From: Flavobacterium sandaracinum | GTDB lineage: Bacteria; Bacteroidota; Bacteroidia; Flavobacteriales; Flavobacteriaceae | Assembly: GCF_004349135.1 (NCBI RefSeq) | Contig: NZ_SMFN01000005.1 | Location: 146,628-210,627 of the forward strand | DNA length: 64,000 bases | Direction of reading: 5' to 3' | Shown here: piece by piece, positions 27,096 through 36,127 of the stretch | How positions within the stretch are numbered: position 1 is the first letter of the stretch | How the letters are laid out: each line of letters starts with the position of its first letter | Translations under genes and position numbers: made by a program | Notes under the pieces: model-generated | Database searches by the model: none | Seen by the model: the letters and a program-made list of their open reading frames with translations, nothing else | Told to the model about the DNA's origin: nothing

Positions 27096-28547
27096 ATGAA
27101 AATACTTTATATCTTACTACTTGTTTGTTGTTATTCTTGCTCTAAAGAGGAAACGGCCACCGTCGCGAGCGCGATAAATGTCAAGAACATGATGATTATC
27201 GGCGATAATATAACAACAGGAACTAGTATGCAATTAAATGTACAAATAACACCAGAAAATGCGACCAATAAATCAGTTGCGTGGCACTCTTCTGATGTAA
27301 CAATCGCAACTATATCAGCGACTGGTTTAGTAACTGCGAAGAAAAATGGTACGGTAACTATTTCGGCTACGGCGATTGATCAAAATACTGTGATTGCAAC
27401 AAAAAATATATTAATTTCTAGTTTTGCATCTTCACCTACTAATGAATATATCGTTAGCAATGTAGCAGAATTAATGGCTGCAATTGCAAAGGTACAAGGC
27501 GGTTCAACCATACTAATGAATGAAGGTACCTATGTTATGAATTCAAAAATTAGTTTGGGCGTTTCTGGTACCCCAGATAAATTAATTACGTTGAAAGGGC
27601 AAGTAAATCAAAATAGACCCAAACTTGATTTCTCGGCTATGCCTGAGAATTCTTCTAATCAAGGAATTGTTTTAACAGCTAATTATTGGCATATAAAAGG
27701 TATAGATATTTTTAAAGCAGGAGATAACGGAATGCAAGTTAAGGGTAATAATAACTTAATTGAGTTTTGTACCTTTTCGGAATGTGCAGATACTGGCTTA
27801 CAACTAGATTCAGGAGCTTCTAATAATACAATTCTTAACTGTGATTCTTTTTTTAATGCCGACTCAACACTTGAAAATGCTGATGGTTTTGCTTGTAAAT
27901 TGACGGCAGGAACTGGTAATAAATTTATTGGCTGTAGAGCTTGGCAAAATCTGGATGATGGATGGGATGGTTACCTCAGGGGCGCCGATAATATTACAAC
28001 AACTTACACCAACTGCTGGGCTATCAAAAATGGATACTTAAAAAACGGAACGAAAGGCGCTGGAGATGGAAATGGTTTCAAAACGGGCGGCAGTGATGAT
28101 AAATTACTAAAGCATAATGCTATTTATAAAAATTGTCTAGCTGTTGATAATGTAGCAGATGGTTTTGATCATAATAGTAATAGAGGAACGGTAGAAATAT
28201 ATAATTGTTCAGCATACAATAATGGCAGAAATTACTCTTTCAGTAGTACAAATCCATTAACTAAATTAACTATTAAAAATACCTGCTCGCTAGGAGCTTA
28301 TGGATCAGTTTTAGCTACGCTAGTGGATATTACTAATAATAGTTGGCAAAACGGAATTGTTGCTGATGCCTCTGATTTTAAAAGTACGGCTACTGGTCAA
28401 CTAATGCAGCCTAGAAAAGCAGATGGTAGTTTGCCTGATGTAACGTTTATGAATCTTAATGCGGGTAGTGATTTGATAGATAAAGGGATTTATGTTGGTA
28501 CACCATTTAAAGGTAGTGCTCCAGATATAGGTGCATTTGAATTTTAG
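27096..28547 (+). CDS. PL9-type pectate lyase lipoprotein with Big2 domain
   Basis: 483 residues from the ATG at 27096; a TTG at 27063 would add 11 residues ahead of the signal peptide and is unlikely. The signal is MKILYILLLVCCYSC with a lipobox-like Cys. An N-terminal bacterial Ig-like (Big2) domain contains NVQITPENATNKSVAWHSSD and GLVTAKKNGTVTISA. The C-terminal right-handed beta-helix has the PL9 hallmarks DDGWDGYL and GDGNGFKTGG, in which the Lys and Asp residues fit the catalytic base and calcium site of PL9. It would cleave homogalacturonan or rhamnogalacturonan by beta-elimination, giving unsaturated products for GH105 and KdgF. Confidence 0.88.
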   Translation: MKILYILLLVCCYSCSKEETATVASAINVKNMMIIGDNITTGTSMQLNVQITPENATNKSVAWHSSDVTIATISATGLVTAKKNGTVTISATAIDQNTVIATKNILISSFASSPTNEYIVSNVAELMAAIAKVQGGSTILMNEGTYVMNSKISLGVSGTPDKLITLKGQVNQNRPKLDFSAMPENSSNQGIVLTANYWHIKGIDIFKAGDNGMQVKGNNNLIEFCTFSECADTGLQLDSGASNNTILNCDSFFNADSTLENADGFACKLTAGTGNKFIGCRAWQNLDDGWDGYLRGADNITTTYTNCWAIKNGYLKNGTKGAGDGNGFKTGGSDDKLLKHNAIYKNCLAVDNVADGFDHNSNRGTVEIYNCSAYNNGRNYSFSSTNPLTKLTIKNTCSLGAYGSVLATLVDITNNSWQNGIVADASDFKSTATGQLMQPRKADGSLPDVTFMNLNAGSDLIDKGIYVGTPFKGSAPDIGAFEF

Positions 28548-28552
28548 TAGCT

Positions 28553-29524
28553 ATGAAGACTATTTTTTTTGTTTTAAAGGTGAGCATATTAGTTTTTCTT
28601 TTTTTAGGAAATGGTTTTTTTGTGTTTTCACAAAATGAAGTACAAAAAGATACCTCATACACCATATTTAGTACCTATAAGAAACTAATAAAGAAATATC
28701 CTTTCATCCAAATTGTTTCCAAAGAGAGTCAAAGCAATCTAGTTGAAGAAAGAGCAATCGTCTATAAAAATATTGATTTAAGATCTTTAGCATTAGATGC
28801 TTTTTATGTTAAATCGAATCAAGTTAATCCAGCTGTTATTCTAGTCCATGGAGGAGGGTGGAAGTCTGGAGATAAATCAATGATGGAGCAACTAGCAGTA
28901 GCAATAGCTTCAAAAGGATATTCTTGTTTTGCAATTGAATATCGTCTATCGCCAGAGGCTCAATATCCTGCTGGGGTTTTCGATATTAAAAGTGCTATTC
29001 AATTCGTGAAAAGAAACGCGGTTAAATTTAACGTAGATACAACAAGAGTTGCTGTTTTAGGCTGTTCCTCCGGTGGACAAATGGCTGCTTTAGTTGGAAC
29101 TACAAATGGAAATAAAAAGTTTGAGGAAGGAAATAGTGTGCCTAAAACTTTTACAACTATTCAAGCTGTGATTGATATTGATGGTATTTTAGCATTCAAA
29201 CATCCAGAATCAGCAGAGGGCGAAATGGCTGGTTTATGGTTGGGAGGGACCTATCAAGAAAAATCAGAAAACTGGAATAATGCGTCGGCTTTACATCATG
29301 CGGGTAAGAACAGTCCTCCGGTGTTGTTTATAAACAGTAGTTTTGATCGATTTCATGCAGGGAGGGACGACATGATCGCGATTTTAAATAAAAACAACAT
29401 TTACTCTGAAGTAAAAACTATTTCAGACTCACCTCATTCTTTTTGGTTATTTGAACCTTGGTTTGACCAAACTGTTGCCTACGTGACACAATTTTTAGAC
29501 ATAATTTTTAAAAAAACACAATGA
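28553..29524 (+). CDS. Secreted alpha/beta-hydrolase, probable pectin esterase
   Basis: A 323-residue alpha/beta hydrolase with a signal peptide ending near FVFSQ (about residue 26). The oxyanion loop is LVHGGGWKSGD (about 98-108), the nucleophile elbow GCSSGGQ has Ser at about 172, and the Asp and His lie in NSSFDRFHAG and SDSPHSFW. It resembles esterases of pectin loci that remove acetyl or methyl groups. It is 5 nt after the PL9 gene and its last four bases overlap the start of the DUF4861 gene. It is a different protein from the esterase at 5346-6317: the motifs differ and the sequences are not close. Confidence 0.85.
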   Translation: MKTIFFVLKVSILVFLFLGNGFFVFSQNEVQKDTSYTIFSTYKKLIKKYPFIQIVSKESQSNLVEERAIVYKNIDLRSLALDAFYVKSNQVNPAVILVHGGGWKSGDKSMMEQLAVAIASKGYSCFAIEYRLSPEAQYPAGVFDIKSAIQFVKRNAVKFNVDTTRVAVLGCSSGGQMAALVGTTNGNKKFEEGNSVPKTFTTIQAVIDIDGILAFKHPESAEGEMAGLWLGGTYQEKSENWNNASALHHAGKNSPPVLFINSSFDRFHAGRDDMIAILNKNNIYSEVKTISDSPHSFWLFEPWFDQTVAYVTQFLDIIFKKTQ

Positions 29525-30486
29525 AAGTATTAGAAACATTGACACTAGCACTTGTATTAGGGCTTTCCAGTTGTAAAGCACAAGATAAATACGATATTAA
29601 TACGGCTAAATCTTATGCTGAAATCTCCGTAAAGGAAGGTGGCAAATGGGAAGGTCGAAAATACATTGGTGGGACTTTCAAAAATGTTCAAAAACTTAAA
29701 TTAGCTCCGGAACATACGGATCATTCGTTTGATATTCGATATGAAGGTCCGGGTTGGGAAAGCAATAAAATAGGCTATCGCTTGTATCTGGACTGGAGAA
29801 ATGCTATTGATATTTTTGGAAAAAAAACCGAAGAGATCATTCTTCCGAAAGTCGGTCAGGATGGTTTTGATTCTTACCACGAAATGAGCGATTGGGGCTC
29901 GGATATTTTGAAAGCCGGAAAAGGAATCGGAATTGGGTCCATCGATCGGTATTTAAACAAACAAAGATTACACTTTTATGAAGTGGATTCGACCATTGCC
30001 AAAGTACAAAACAAAGCCAAATCTTCCGGTGTGAAAATTAATTATTATGGATGGAAATCAGCTTCAGATAAAATTGATTTCACTTCAGAATTGACTATTA
30101 ATCCTGATCAGCGTTATACTAAGCATACTATTCAAGCCTCACAACCAATTGCTGGGATTTGTACCGGAATTGTAAAACAAATAAACACCGACGTACTTAA
30201 AAAAACAAGTCAAAACAAAAAATGGGCGTACCTAGCTACTTATGGCACACAGACTTTGGTGCCAGATAAATTGGGGATGGCTATTTTCTATGAAATTAAA
30301 ACCATTGAATCTGAAGTGGATGCTGAATTTGACCACCTTTTGGTTTTTAAACCGACAACAAAACCTATTTCTTTTTATTTTTTAGGTGCATGGGAACAAG
30401 AAGCAAACGGGATTAAATCCAAAGAAGATTTCGTGAACTACTTAGATGAAAAATTAGCCCTTTTGAATAAAAAAAGAAAAATGTAA
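29521..30486 (+). CDS. DUF4861 lipoprotein of the pectin locus
   Basis: 321 residues with a lipoprotein signal peptide (LALVLGLSSC). The body matches DUF4861, including HSFDIRYEGPGWESNKIGYR (about 67-86) and YHEMSDWGSDIL (about 118-129). DUF4861 proteins are frequent in pectin and rhamnogalacturonan loci; their biochemical role is not settled to my knowledge, and lyase or hydrolase activity on unsaturated oligomers has been suggested by context. The start overlaps the previous gene by 4 nt (ATGA), so the two are translationally coupled. Confidence 0.82.
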   Translation: MKVLETLTLALVLGLSSCKAQDKYDINTAKSYAEISVKEGGKWEGRKYIGGTFKNVQKLKLAPEHTDHSFDIRYEGPGWESNKIGYRLYLDWRNAIDIFGKKTEEIILPKVGQDGFDSYHEMSDWGSDILKAGKGIGIGSIDRYLNKQRLHFYEVDSTIAKVQNKAKSSGVKINYYGWKSASDKIDFTSELTINPDQRYTKHTIQASQPIAGICTGIVKQINTDVLKKTSQNKKWAYLATYGTQTLVPDKLGMAIFYEIKTIESEVDAEFDHLLVFKPTTKPISFYFLGAWEQEANGIKSKEDFVNYLDEKLALLNKKRKM

Positions 30487-30509
30487 TCCTTTATTAGTAC
30501 AACCCTATT

Positions 30510-31706
30510 ATGAAAAACAACATATTGAAACCACTAATAGCAATCCTTTTAGTCTCTTTTGTTTCATTGCAAATGAACGCACAAAAGGGCCAAACCATTT
30601 CGAAAAAATTAAAATGGTCGGAGCGAATGGCTTTATCCATCATGATGCAACACAAAGAATCCTATATGATAGATAATGCTGCTACTCCTAAATGGGATTA
30701 TGTGCATGGTTTAGTGTTGACCTCCTTTGATGAATTAAACAAGAAACATCCAAACCAAAAATACAGTGCGTATAGTAAAACATACGTAGATAAACTGGTT
30801 CAGGAAGATGGTACCATTGATACTTACAAATTTAATACCTACAACATAGATATGGTCGTAGCCGGTCGTTTATTATTTGATTTATATACAACTACCCAAG
30901 AGGCCAAATACTTAAAAGCACTTCAAACACTGCGAAAGCAAATTGAGGAGCAACCAAGAACAGCGAGTGGCGGTTTTTGGCACAAGAAAATCTATCCCAA
31001 CCAGATGTGGCTGGATGGCTTGTATATGGGAGCACCTTTTTATGCGCAATACACCGTAACCTTCGAAGACGGAAAAAACTTGGATGATGTGGCCAAACAA
31101 TTTGAATTGATTCAGAAAAACGCTCGTGATTCAAAGACAGGATTGTTTTATCACGGTTGGGATGAGAGCAAACAAATGCCATGGGCAAATAAAACAACCG
31201 GAACTTCTCCTAATTTTTGGTCCCGTTCTTTGGGTTGGTATGCAATGGCTCTTGTCGATGTATTGGATTATTTTCCAAAAGAACATCCCCAGCAAAAAGA
31301 ATTAGTGGGTTACTTAAATCAATTAGCCAATGCTTTAGTGAAGTTTCAGGATAAATCGGGACTTTGGTATCAAGTTACTGACAAAGGTGCTGTAGGTGGA
31401 AACTACTTGGAAGCATCAGGAACTGCAATGTTTACGTATGCTTTTGCAAAAGGAGTAAACAAAGGGTACTTGCCAAAGAAATTCAAAACTGCAGCGAAAA
31501 AAGCATTTTGCGGTATGACAAAGCACTTAATTAAGGTTGGTCAAAATGGTGAAGTTACTATTACGCAAGCTTGCGCCGTAGCAGGTTTAGGAGGTAATCC
31601 ATATCGTGATGGCTCTTTTGAATATTATGTAAACGAAAGAAAAAAAGACAACGACCCAAAAGCTACCGGACCTTTTATATTAGCTGCATTAGAGTTGAAC
31701 AGGTAG
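30510..31706 (+). CDS. GH105 unsaturated rhamnogalacturonyl hydrolase
   Basis: A 398-residue (alpha/alpha)6-barrel protein of the GH88/GH105 type with a signal peptide (ending LQMNAQ). Conserved blocks are WDYVHGLVLTSFDEL (about 63-77), YPNQMWLDGLYMGAPFYAQY (about 162-181), where Asp is the catalytic acid, FYHGWDESKQMPWANKTTG, FWSRSLGWYAMALVD and LEASGTAMFTYAFAKG. It releases the 4,5-unsaturated uronate from oligomers made by the lyases; the product feeds KdgF and KduI. Periplasmic location is inferred from the signal peptide. Confidence 0.92.
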   Translation: MKNNILKPLIAILLVSFVSLQMNAQKGQTISKKLKWSERMALSIMMQHKESYMIDNAATPKWDYVHGLVLTSFDELNKKHPNQKYSAYSKTYVDKLVQEDGTIDTYKFNTYNIDMVVAGRLLFDLYTTTQEAKYLKALQTLRKQIEEQPRTASGGFWHKKIYPNQMWLDGLYMGAPFYAQYTVTFEDGKNLDDVAKQFELIQKNARDSKTGLFYHGWDESKQMPWANKTTGTSPNFWSRSLGWYAMALVDVLDYFPKEHPQQKELVGYLNQLANALVKFQDKSGLWYQVTDKGAVGGNYLEASGTAMFTYAFAKGVNKGYLPKKFKTAAKKAFCGMTKHLIKVGQNGEVTITQACAVAGLGGNPYRDGSFEYYVNERKKDNDPKATGPFILAALELNR

Positions 31707-31722
31707 TTTTAAAAAAATACAA

Positions 31723-33354
31723 ATGAGATTTTTGAAAGTATATATCGTATTATTAGTTGCCAGTAGTCAAGGTATGAGTGCTCAAATAAACGATGAAAAG
31801 AATTATTCAAAAGTATGGGTGGCTGACAATGGTGACGGAACGTATAAAAATCCCATTTTACATGCTGATTACTCTGACCCCGATGTGATCAGAGTCGGTG
31901 ATGACTATTATATGACCGCTTCCTCGTTTAATTGCATTCCAGGCTTACCAATTTTACACTCTAAAGATCTGGTCAATTGGGAGTTGGTTAATTATGCACT
32001 TCAAAAACAAAGTCCATTTGATGTTTATGACAAGCCACAACATGGGAATGGTGTTTGGGCACCTTGCATTCGCTATCATGATGAAATGTTTTATATTTAT
32101 TATCCGGATCCAGATTATGGTATTTATATGGTTAAAACCAAAGATCCAAAAGGATTGTGGTCAACTCCAATTCTTGTTAAAGAAGGAAAGGGAATTATAG
32201 ATCCAACACCGTTGTGGGATGAGGACGGTACGGTATATCTTGCTTATGCCTTTGCAGGAAGCAGGGCTGGAATCAAAAGTCTTTTGGTATTATGTACGCT
32301 GAATTCAGAAGGGACTTTGGCCAATAATGATGATGCAATGATTATTGACGGACATGAAAATGAAGGCACTATTGAGGGACCAAAATTTTACAAACGTAAT
32401 GGATTTTATTACCTGTTTGCTCCAGCGGGAGGAGTGGCCACAGGATGGCAAACCGTTTTGCGATCAAAGAATATATATGGTCCTTACGAAAAAAGGAAAG
32501 TATTGGAACAGGGTAAAACAAGTGTCAATGGTCCTCATCAAGGGGCTTGGGTAAAAACACAAACTGGTGAAGACTGGTTTTTTCATTTCCAGGATAAAGG
32601 GGCATATGGGCGAATTGTCCATTTACAGCCAATGAAATGGGTAGATAATTGGCCTGTCATAGGTGCCGATGAAGATAAAAACGGAATAGGAGAACCTGTT
32701 GCTAGTCATAAAAAACCTAATATTGGAAAAATTTATCCTTTAACCACTCCGCCTGATTCAGACGAATTTAATAGTCCATCATTAGGTTTGCAATGGCAAT
32801 GGCAGGCTAACCCACAAGTGTATTGGGGACTACCAGGAACAAACGGACATTACACGCTATTTTGTCGTCCTTTACCAGAAAAAGCTGTGAATTTATTTGA
32901 TGTGCCGAATATGCTACTGCAAAAATTCCCTGCAAATGAGTTTACCGCTACAGCAAAGATGACCTTTAACTCCCGTTTTGATGGGGAAAGTATTGGTTTC
33001 GTTGTTATGGGGTTGGATTACAGTTATCTTAAAGTAGAGCAGCAAGAAGGGGCGCTTTTTATTTCCCAAGTGACCTGTAAAAGTGCGGATAAAAAGGCAC
33101 TAGAGATAGGAGCTAAAAGAGAGAAGTTGACAGTTAAAACATTCTATTTGCAGGTGAAAGTACATGAGGGCGGACGATGTAGTTTCTTTTATAGTACCGA
33201 TGGAACTAAGTTTCAGTCAATAGGTGTTGATTTTCAATCCCGTGAAGGAAAATGGATTGGTGCTAAATTAGGCTTTACAGCTCTTAGAGAAGGGAAAGTT
33301 AACGATGCCGGAAGTTTGGCAATTGATTGGATTAGATTTAATAAAAACAATTAA
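31723..33354 (+). CDS. GH43-family glycosidase with C-terminal beta-sandwich
   Basis: 543 residues with a signal peptide (about 1-20). The five-bladed propeller spans about 35-330: the catalytic base Asp is in HADYSDPDVIRVGDDYYMT, the pKa-modulating Asp in IIDPTPLWDEDG, and the general acid Glu in GTIEGPKFYKRNGFYYL. The C-terminal part (about 345-540) is a beta-sandwich as in GH43 beta-xylosidase-like enzymes, often with DUF1349-like features. It probably removes arabinose, xylose or galactose side chains of pectin. Exact subfamily and substrate cannot be set by eye. Confidence 0.88.
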   Translation: MRFLKVYIVLLVASSQGMSAQINDEKNYSKVWVADNGDGTYKNPILHADYSDPDVIRVGDDYYMTASSFNCIPGLPILHSKDLVNWELVNYALQKQSPFDVYDKPQHGNGVWAPCIRYHDEMFYIYYPDPDYGIYMVKTKDPKGLWSTPILVKEGKGIIDPTPLWDEDGTVYLAYAFAGSRAGIKSLLVLCTLNSEGTLANNDDAMIIDGHENEGTIEGPKFYKRNGFYYLFAPAGGVATGWQTVLRSKNIYGPYEKRKVLEQGKTSVNGPHQGAWVKTQTGEDWFFHFQDKGAYGRIVHLQPMKWVDNWPVIGADEDKNGIGEPVASHKKPNIGKIYPLTTPPDSDEFNSPSLGLQWQWQANPQVYWGLPGTNGHYTLFCRPLPEKAVNLFDVPNMLLQKFPANEFTATAKMTFNSRFDGESIGFVVMGLDYSYLKVEQQEGALFISQVTCKSADKKALEIGAKREKLTVKTFYLQVKVHEGGRCSFFYSTDGTKFQSIGVDFQSREGKWIGAKLGFTALREGKVNDAGSLAIDWIRFNKNN

Positions 33355-33365
33355 AATAGAATAAA

Positions 33366-34454
33366 ATGAATCATTTTAAGAAAGTCGCAATTTTTTTATT
33401 TTTCGCTGGTGTTACTTGTACTAGTTTACAAGCTCAAGTTCACGACAAATCATGGAAGAGTATTACTGAAATGCCTGAAGGAAAATGGTTTGCTTCTGCT
33501 GAAGCTAAAGCTATTGCCGAAAATGTCTTGCTTTACCAGCGTAATATAGGAGGTTGGGCAAAAAATATTCAGATGCAAAAAACACTTTCTGATGAGGAGA
33601 AAAAGGAGTTAATTAAACTTAAAAGTGATATGCATGATATCACTACTGATAATGGGGCAACTTATCAAGAAATGGTTTTTCTTTCGAAAATGTATAGACA
33701 AGTTCCGGACGAAAGATATAAAAAGGCATTCCTTTTGGGATTGGATTATATTTTAGAAGCCCAGTATGACAATGGAGGATGGCCGCAATTTTATCCGTTA
33801 AAAAAGGGCTATTATACTCATATCACCTACAATGATGATTCTATGGTCAACATTCTTAATGTGCTAAAGGAAATTAAGGATAAAACCGATTTTTATTCGA
33901 TACAACCCTCAGAAGAAACAATTGCAAAAGTTGCTCTTTCTTTTAATAAAGGGATAGATTGTATTGTAAATACACAGTACAAGCAAAATGGAGTTTTAAC
34001 TAGTTGGTGTGCACAGCATGATGCAAAAACACTGCAACCTGCTAAGGCAAGAGCGTACGAATTACCGTCATTAAGCGGCAAAGAATCGGCAAAAATTGTT
34101 CTATTACTGATGTCAATTGAAAATCCTTCACAAGAAGTAATTACAGCGGTAAATAGCGCAGTAGTTTGGTTTGAAAAAGTGAAAATAAATGGTTTACGTG
34201 AAGATCGAATATTGAATGCAGAAGGTAAAATAATGGACAAGAAAATGGTCCCAGATGCTAATGCACCTGCAATATGGGTGCGCTTTATGGAATTAGATGA
34301 CAACAAACCATTTTTTTCGGATAGAGATGGGATTAAAAAATATGCACTATCTGAAATTGGCAGCGAACGTAGAAATGGATATGCATGGTATACAAATGAG
34401 CCTAAAGAAGTAGTGAAGCAATACGATAAGTGGAAAAAAAAAATTCAATTGTAA
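33366..34454 (+). CDS. PL10 pectate lyase
   Basis: 362 residues with a signal peptide (ending TSLQAQ). PL10 features are AENVLLYQRNIGGWAKN (about 50-66), DNGATYQEMVFL (about 95-106), DNGGWPQFYPLKKGY (about 135-149), HITYNDDSMVNILNVL (about 152-167) and the WCAQHDAKTLQPAKARAYEL block (about 219-238) with the catalytic Arg and Ca-binding Asp. It cleaves polygalacturonate by beta-elimination. The last codons run through an A10 tract (34434-34443) and stop at 34454. The CE8 frame opens at 34430 in the -1 frame and lacks a signal peptide, so the two may form one bimodular enzyme. Confidence 0.9.
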   Translation: MNHFKKVAIFLFFAGVTCTSLQAQVHDKSWKSITEMPEGKWFASAEAKAIAENVLLYQRNIGGWAKNIQMQKTLSDEEKKELIKLKSDMHDITTDNGATYQEMVFLSKMYRQVPDERYKKAFLLGLDYILEAQYDNGGWPQFYPLKKGYYTHITYNDDSMVNILNVLKEIKDKTDFYSIQPSEETIAKVALSFNKGIDCIVNTQYKQNGVLTSWCAQHDAKTLQPAKARAYELPSLSGKESAKIVLLLMSIENPSQEVITAVNSAVVWFEKVKINGLREDRILNAEGKIMDKKMVPDANAPAIWVRFMELDDNKPFFSDRDGIKKYALSEIGSERRNGYAWYTNEPKEVVKQYDKWKKKIQL

Positions 34455-35383
34455 GTGAAAAAGCGAATAATGAGTTCAATATAGTGGTTGCCCAAGACGG
34501 AAGTGGTGATTTTATTAAAATTCAAGATGCTGTAAATGCTGCAAAAGCGTATCCAGATGAAAGAATTATCATTTTTGTCAAAAACGGAATTTATAAGGAA
34601 AAAGTTAAAATTCATTCTTGGAATCCAAAAATAACAATGGTTGGTGAAAGTCGTGAAAAGACAATCATTACCTATGACGATTATTTTAATAAAGTGGGTA
34701 TGGGCAGAAATAGTACTTTTCATACTTATACCGTTTTAGTCGAAGGGAATGACTTTATTGCCAAAAATTTCACCATCGAAAATTCATCGGGAGAGGTAGG
34801 ACAAGCGGTTGCACTAAACGTGAATGCCAATCGTGTCGTAATTACAAACTGTTCTATACTGGGAAATCAAGATACACTATATACCTCGGGTGAAGGGACT
34901 AAAAACTATTTTAAAGATTGTTATATAGAAGGAACAACTGATTTTATTTTTGGAGACGCTACCGTATTATTCGAAAATTGTATAATTAACAGTAAAAAAA
35001 ATTCCTATATAACAGCTGCTTCTACTCCAGAAAACACCTCTTTTGGTTATGTATTTAAAAATTGTAAACTGACGGCTAGTGAAGGTGTTGATGAGGTCTA
35101 TCTTGGAAGACCTTGGCGTATTTATGCAAAAACAGCATTTATTAATTGCGAAATGGGACAACATATAAAGCCAGAGGGATGGCACAATTGGTCTAAGCCA
35201 GAGGCTGAAAAAACTGCTTTTTACGCTGAATATAAATGCACTGGAGTAGGTTTTCAACCTAATAAAAGAGTCTCTTGGTCGCATCAGTTAAAAAGATCGG
35301 AGGCAAAGAAGTATACGATAGATGCAATTTTAGGGGACAATGAAAAAGAATTAAAATCAAAATGGTATTCAAGTTTTAAATAA
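34430..35383 (+). CDS. CE8 pectin methylesterase, out of frame with upstream PL10
   Basis: A beta-helix pectinesterase of 317 residues from a GTG at 34430. Motifs are intact: GQAVALNV (catalytic Gln), GNQDTLY (Gln), EGTTDFIFGDA (Asp nucleophile) and YLGRPWR (Arg). It removes methyl esters from homogalacturonan. No signal peptide is encoded, odd for an enzyme of a polymer outside the cell. The first residues (MEKKNSIVSEKANNEF) look like a linker, and the frame overlaps the PL10 gene by 25 nt in the -1 frame at an A10 run. I infer either a PL10-CE8 fusion made by frameshifting or slippage, or a frame break from mutation or assembly error. Confidence 0.85.
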   Translation: MEKKNSIVSEKANNEFNIVVAQDGSGDFIKIQDAVNAAKAYPDERIIIFVKNGIYKEKVKIHSWNPKITMVGESREKTIITYDDYFNKVGMGRNSTFHTYTVLVEGNDFIAKNFTIENSSGEVGQAVALNVNANRVVITNCSILGNQDTLYTSGEGTKNYFKDCYIEGTTDFIFGDATVLFENCIINSKKNSYITAASTPENTSFGYVFKNCKLTASEGVDEVYLGRPWRIYAKTAFINCEMGQHIKPEGWHNWSKPEAEKTAFYAEYKCTGVGFQPNKRVSWSHQLKRSEAKKYTIDAILGDNEKELKSKWYSSFK

Positions 35384-35389
35384 ATAGAG

Positions 35390-36121
35390 ATGAAAATTAA
35401 TTGGATTATTTTTTTATTCGTTACTGCAAGTTGTTTGGCACAAAAAACCACTATTTATGGTGTTGGCGATTCCACAATGGCCAACAAAGTCAACCCTAAT
35501 GAAAATCCAGAACAGGGTTGGTTACAGGTTTTGGCTCCATTTTTTAATACTTCCGTAGTTATAGATAACAGAGCTGTAAATGGGCGGAGCACGCGTAGTT
35601 TTATAAATGAAAATAGATGGGACTCTGTAGTTAAAGTGCTTAAAAAAGGAGATTATGTTTTTATCCAATTCGGACATAATGATCAAAAAGTAGAGGATCC
35701 AAAACGCTATACTAATCCGCATACAGCCTACCGTAATAATTTAATTAGATTTGTTACAGATACCAGGGCCAAAGGAGCTACTGCCATTCTGTTTTCATCC
35801 ATTGTGAGAAGAAATTTTAATGAACAAGGTACGCTGGTGGATACCCATGGCGAATACCCTTTGGAAGCTCGCTTAGTAGCTCAGGAATATGATGTTCCTT
35901 TTATTGATCTTCAATATTTAACAGAAAAATTGGAAGAGTTGTATGGAGTAGAAGGTTCTAAAAAACTGCATTTGCATTTTAAATCAGGAGAAACCCCTTA
36001 TTACAAAGAAGATAAAGAGGATGATACGCACCTTTCAGCATTAGGAGCTAATGAGATTTGTAAATTAGTGATAACCGCTTTAAAAAAGACTGATTTAGCT
36101 TTAAAAAAACACATTAAGTAA
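35390..36121 (+). CDS. CE12 rhamnogalacturonan acetylesterase (SGNH hydrolase)
   Basis: 243 residues with a signal peptide (ending SCLAQ). All four SGNH blocks are present: GVGDSTMANK (Ser nucleophile, about 26), NRAVNGRSTRSF (Gly block), QFGHNDQK (Asn block) and DDTHLSALGANEI (Asp and His, about 204-216). Proteins like this (RhgT, YesT) remove acetyl groups from rhamnogalacturonan or from galacturonate. It follows the CE8 gene by 6 nt and precedes the second GH28 by 6 nt, so it is in the same operon. Confidence 0.92.
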   Translation: MKINWIIFLFVTASCLAQKTTIYGVGDSTMANKVNPNENPEQGWLQVLAPFFNTSVVIDNRAVNGRSTRSFINENRWDSVVKVLKKGDYVFIQFGHNDQKVEDPKRYTNPHTAYRNNLIRFVTDTRAKGATAILFSSIVRRNFNEQGTLVDTHGEYPLEARLVAQEYDVPFIDLQYLTEKLEELYGVEGSKKLHLHFKSGETPYYKEDKEDDTHLSALGANEICKLVITALKKTDLALKKHIK

Positions 36122-36127
36122 ACTACC

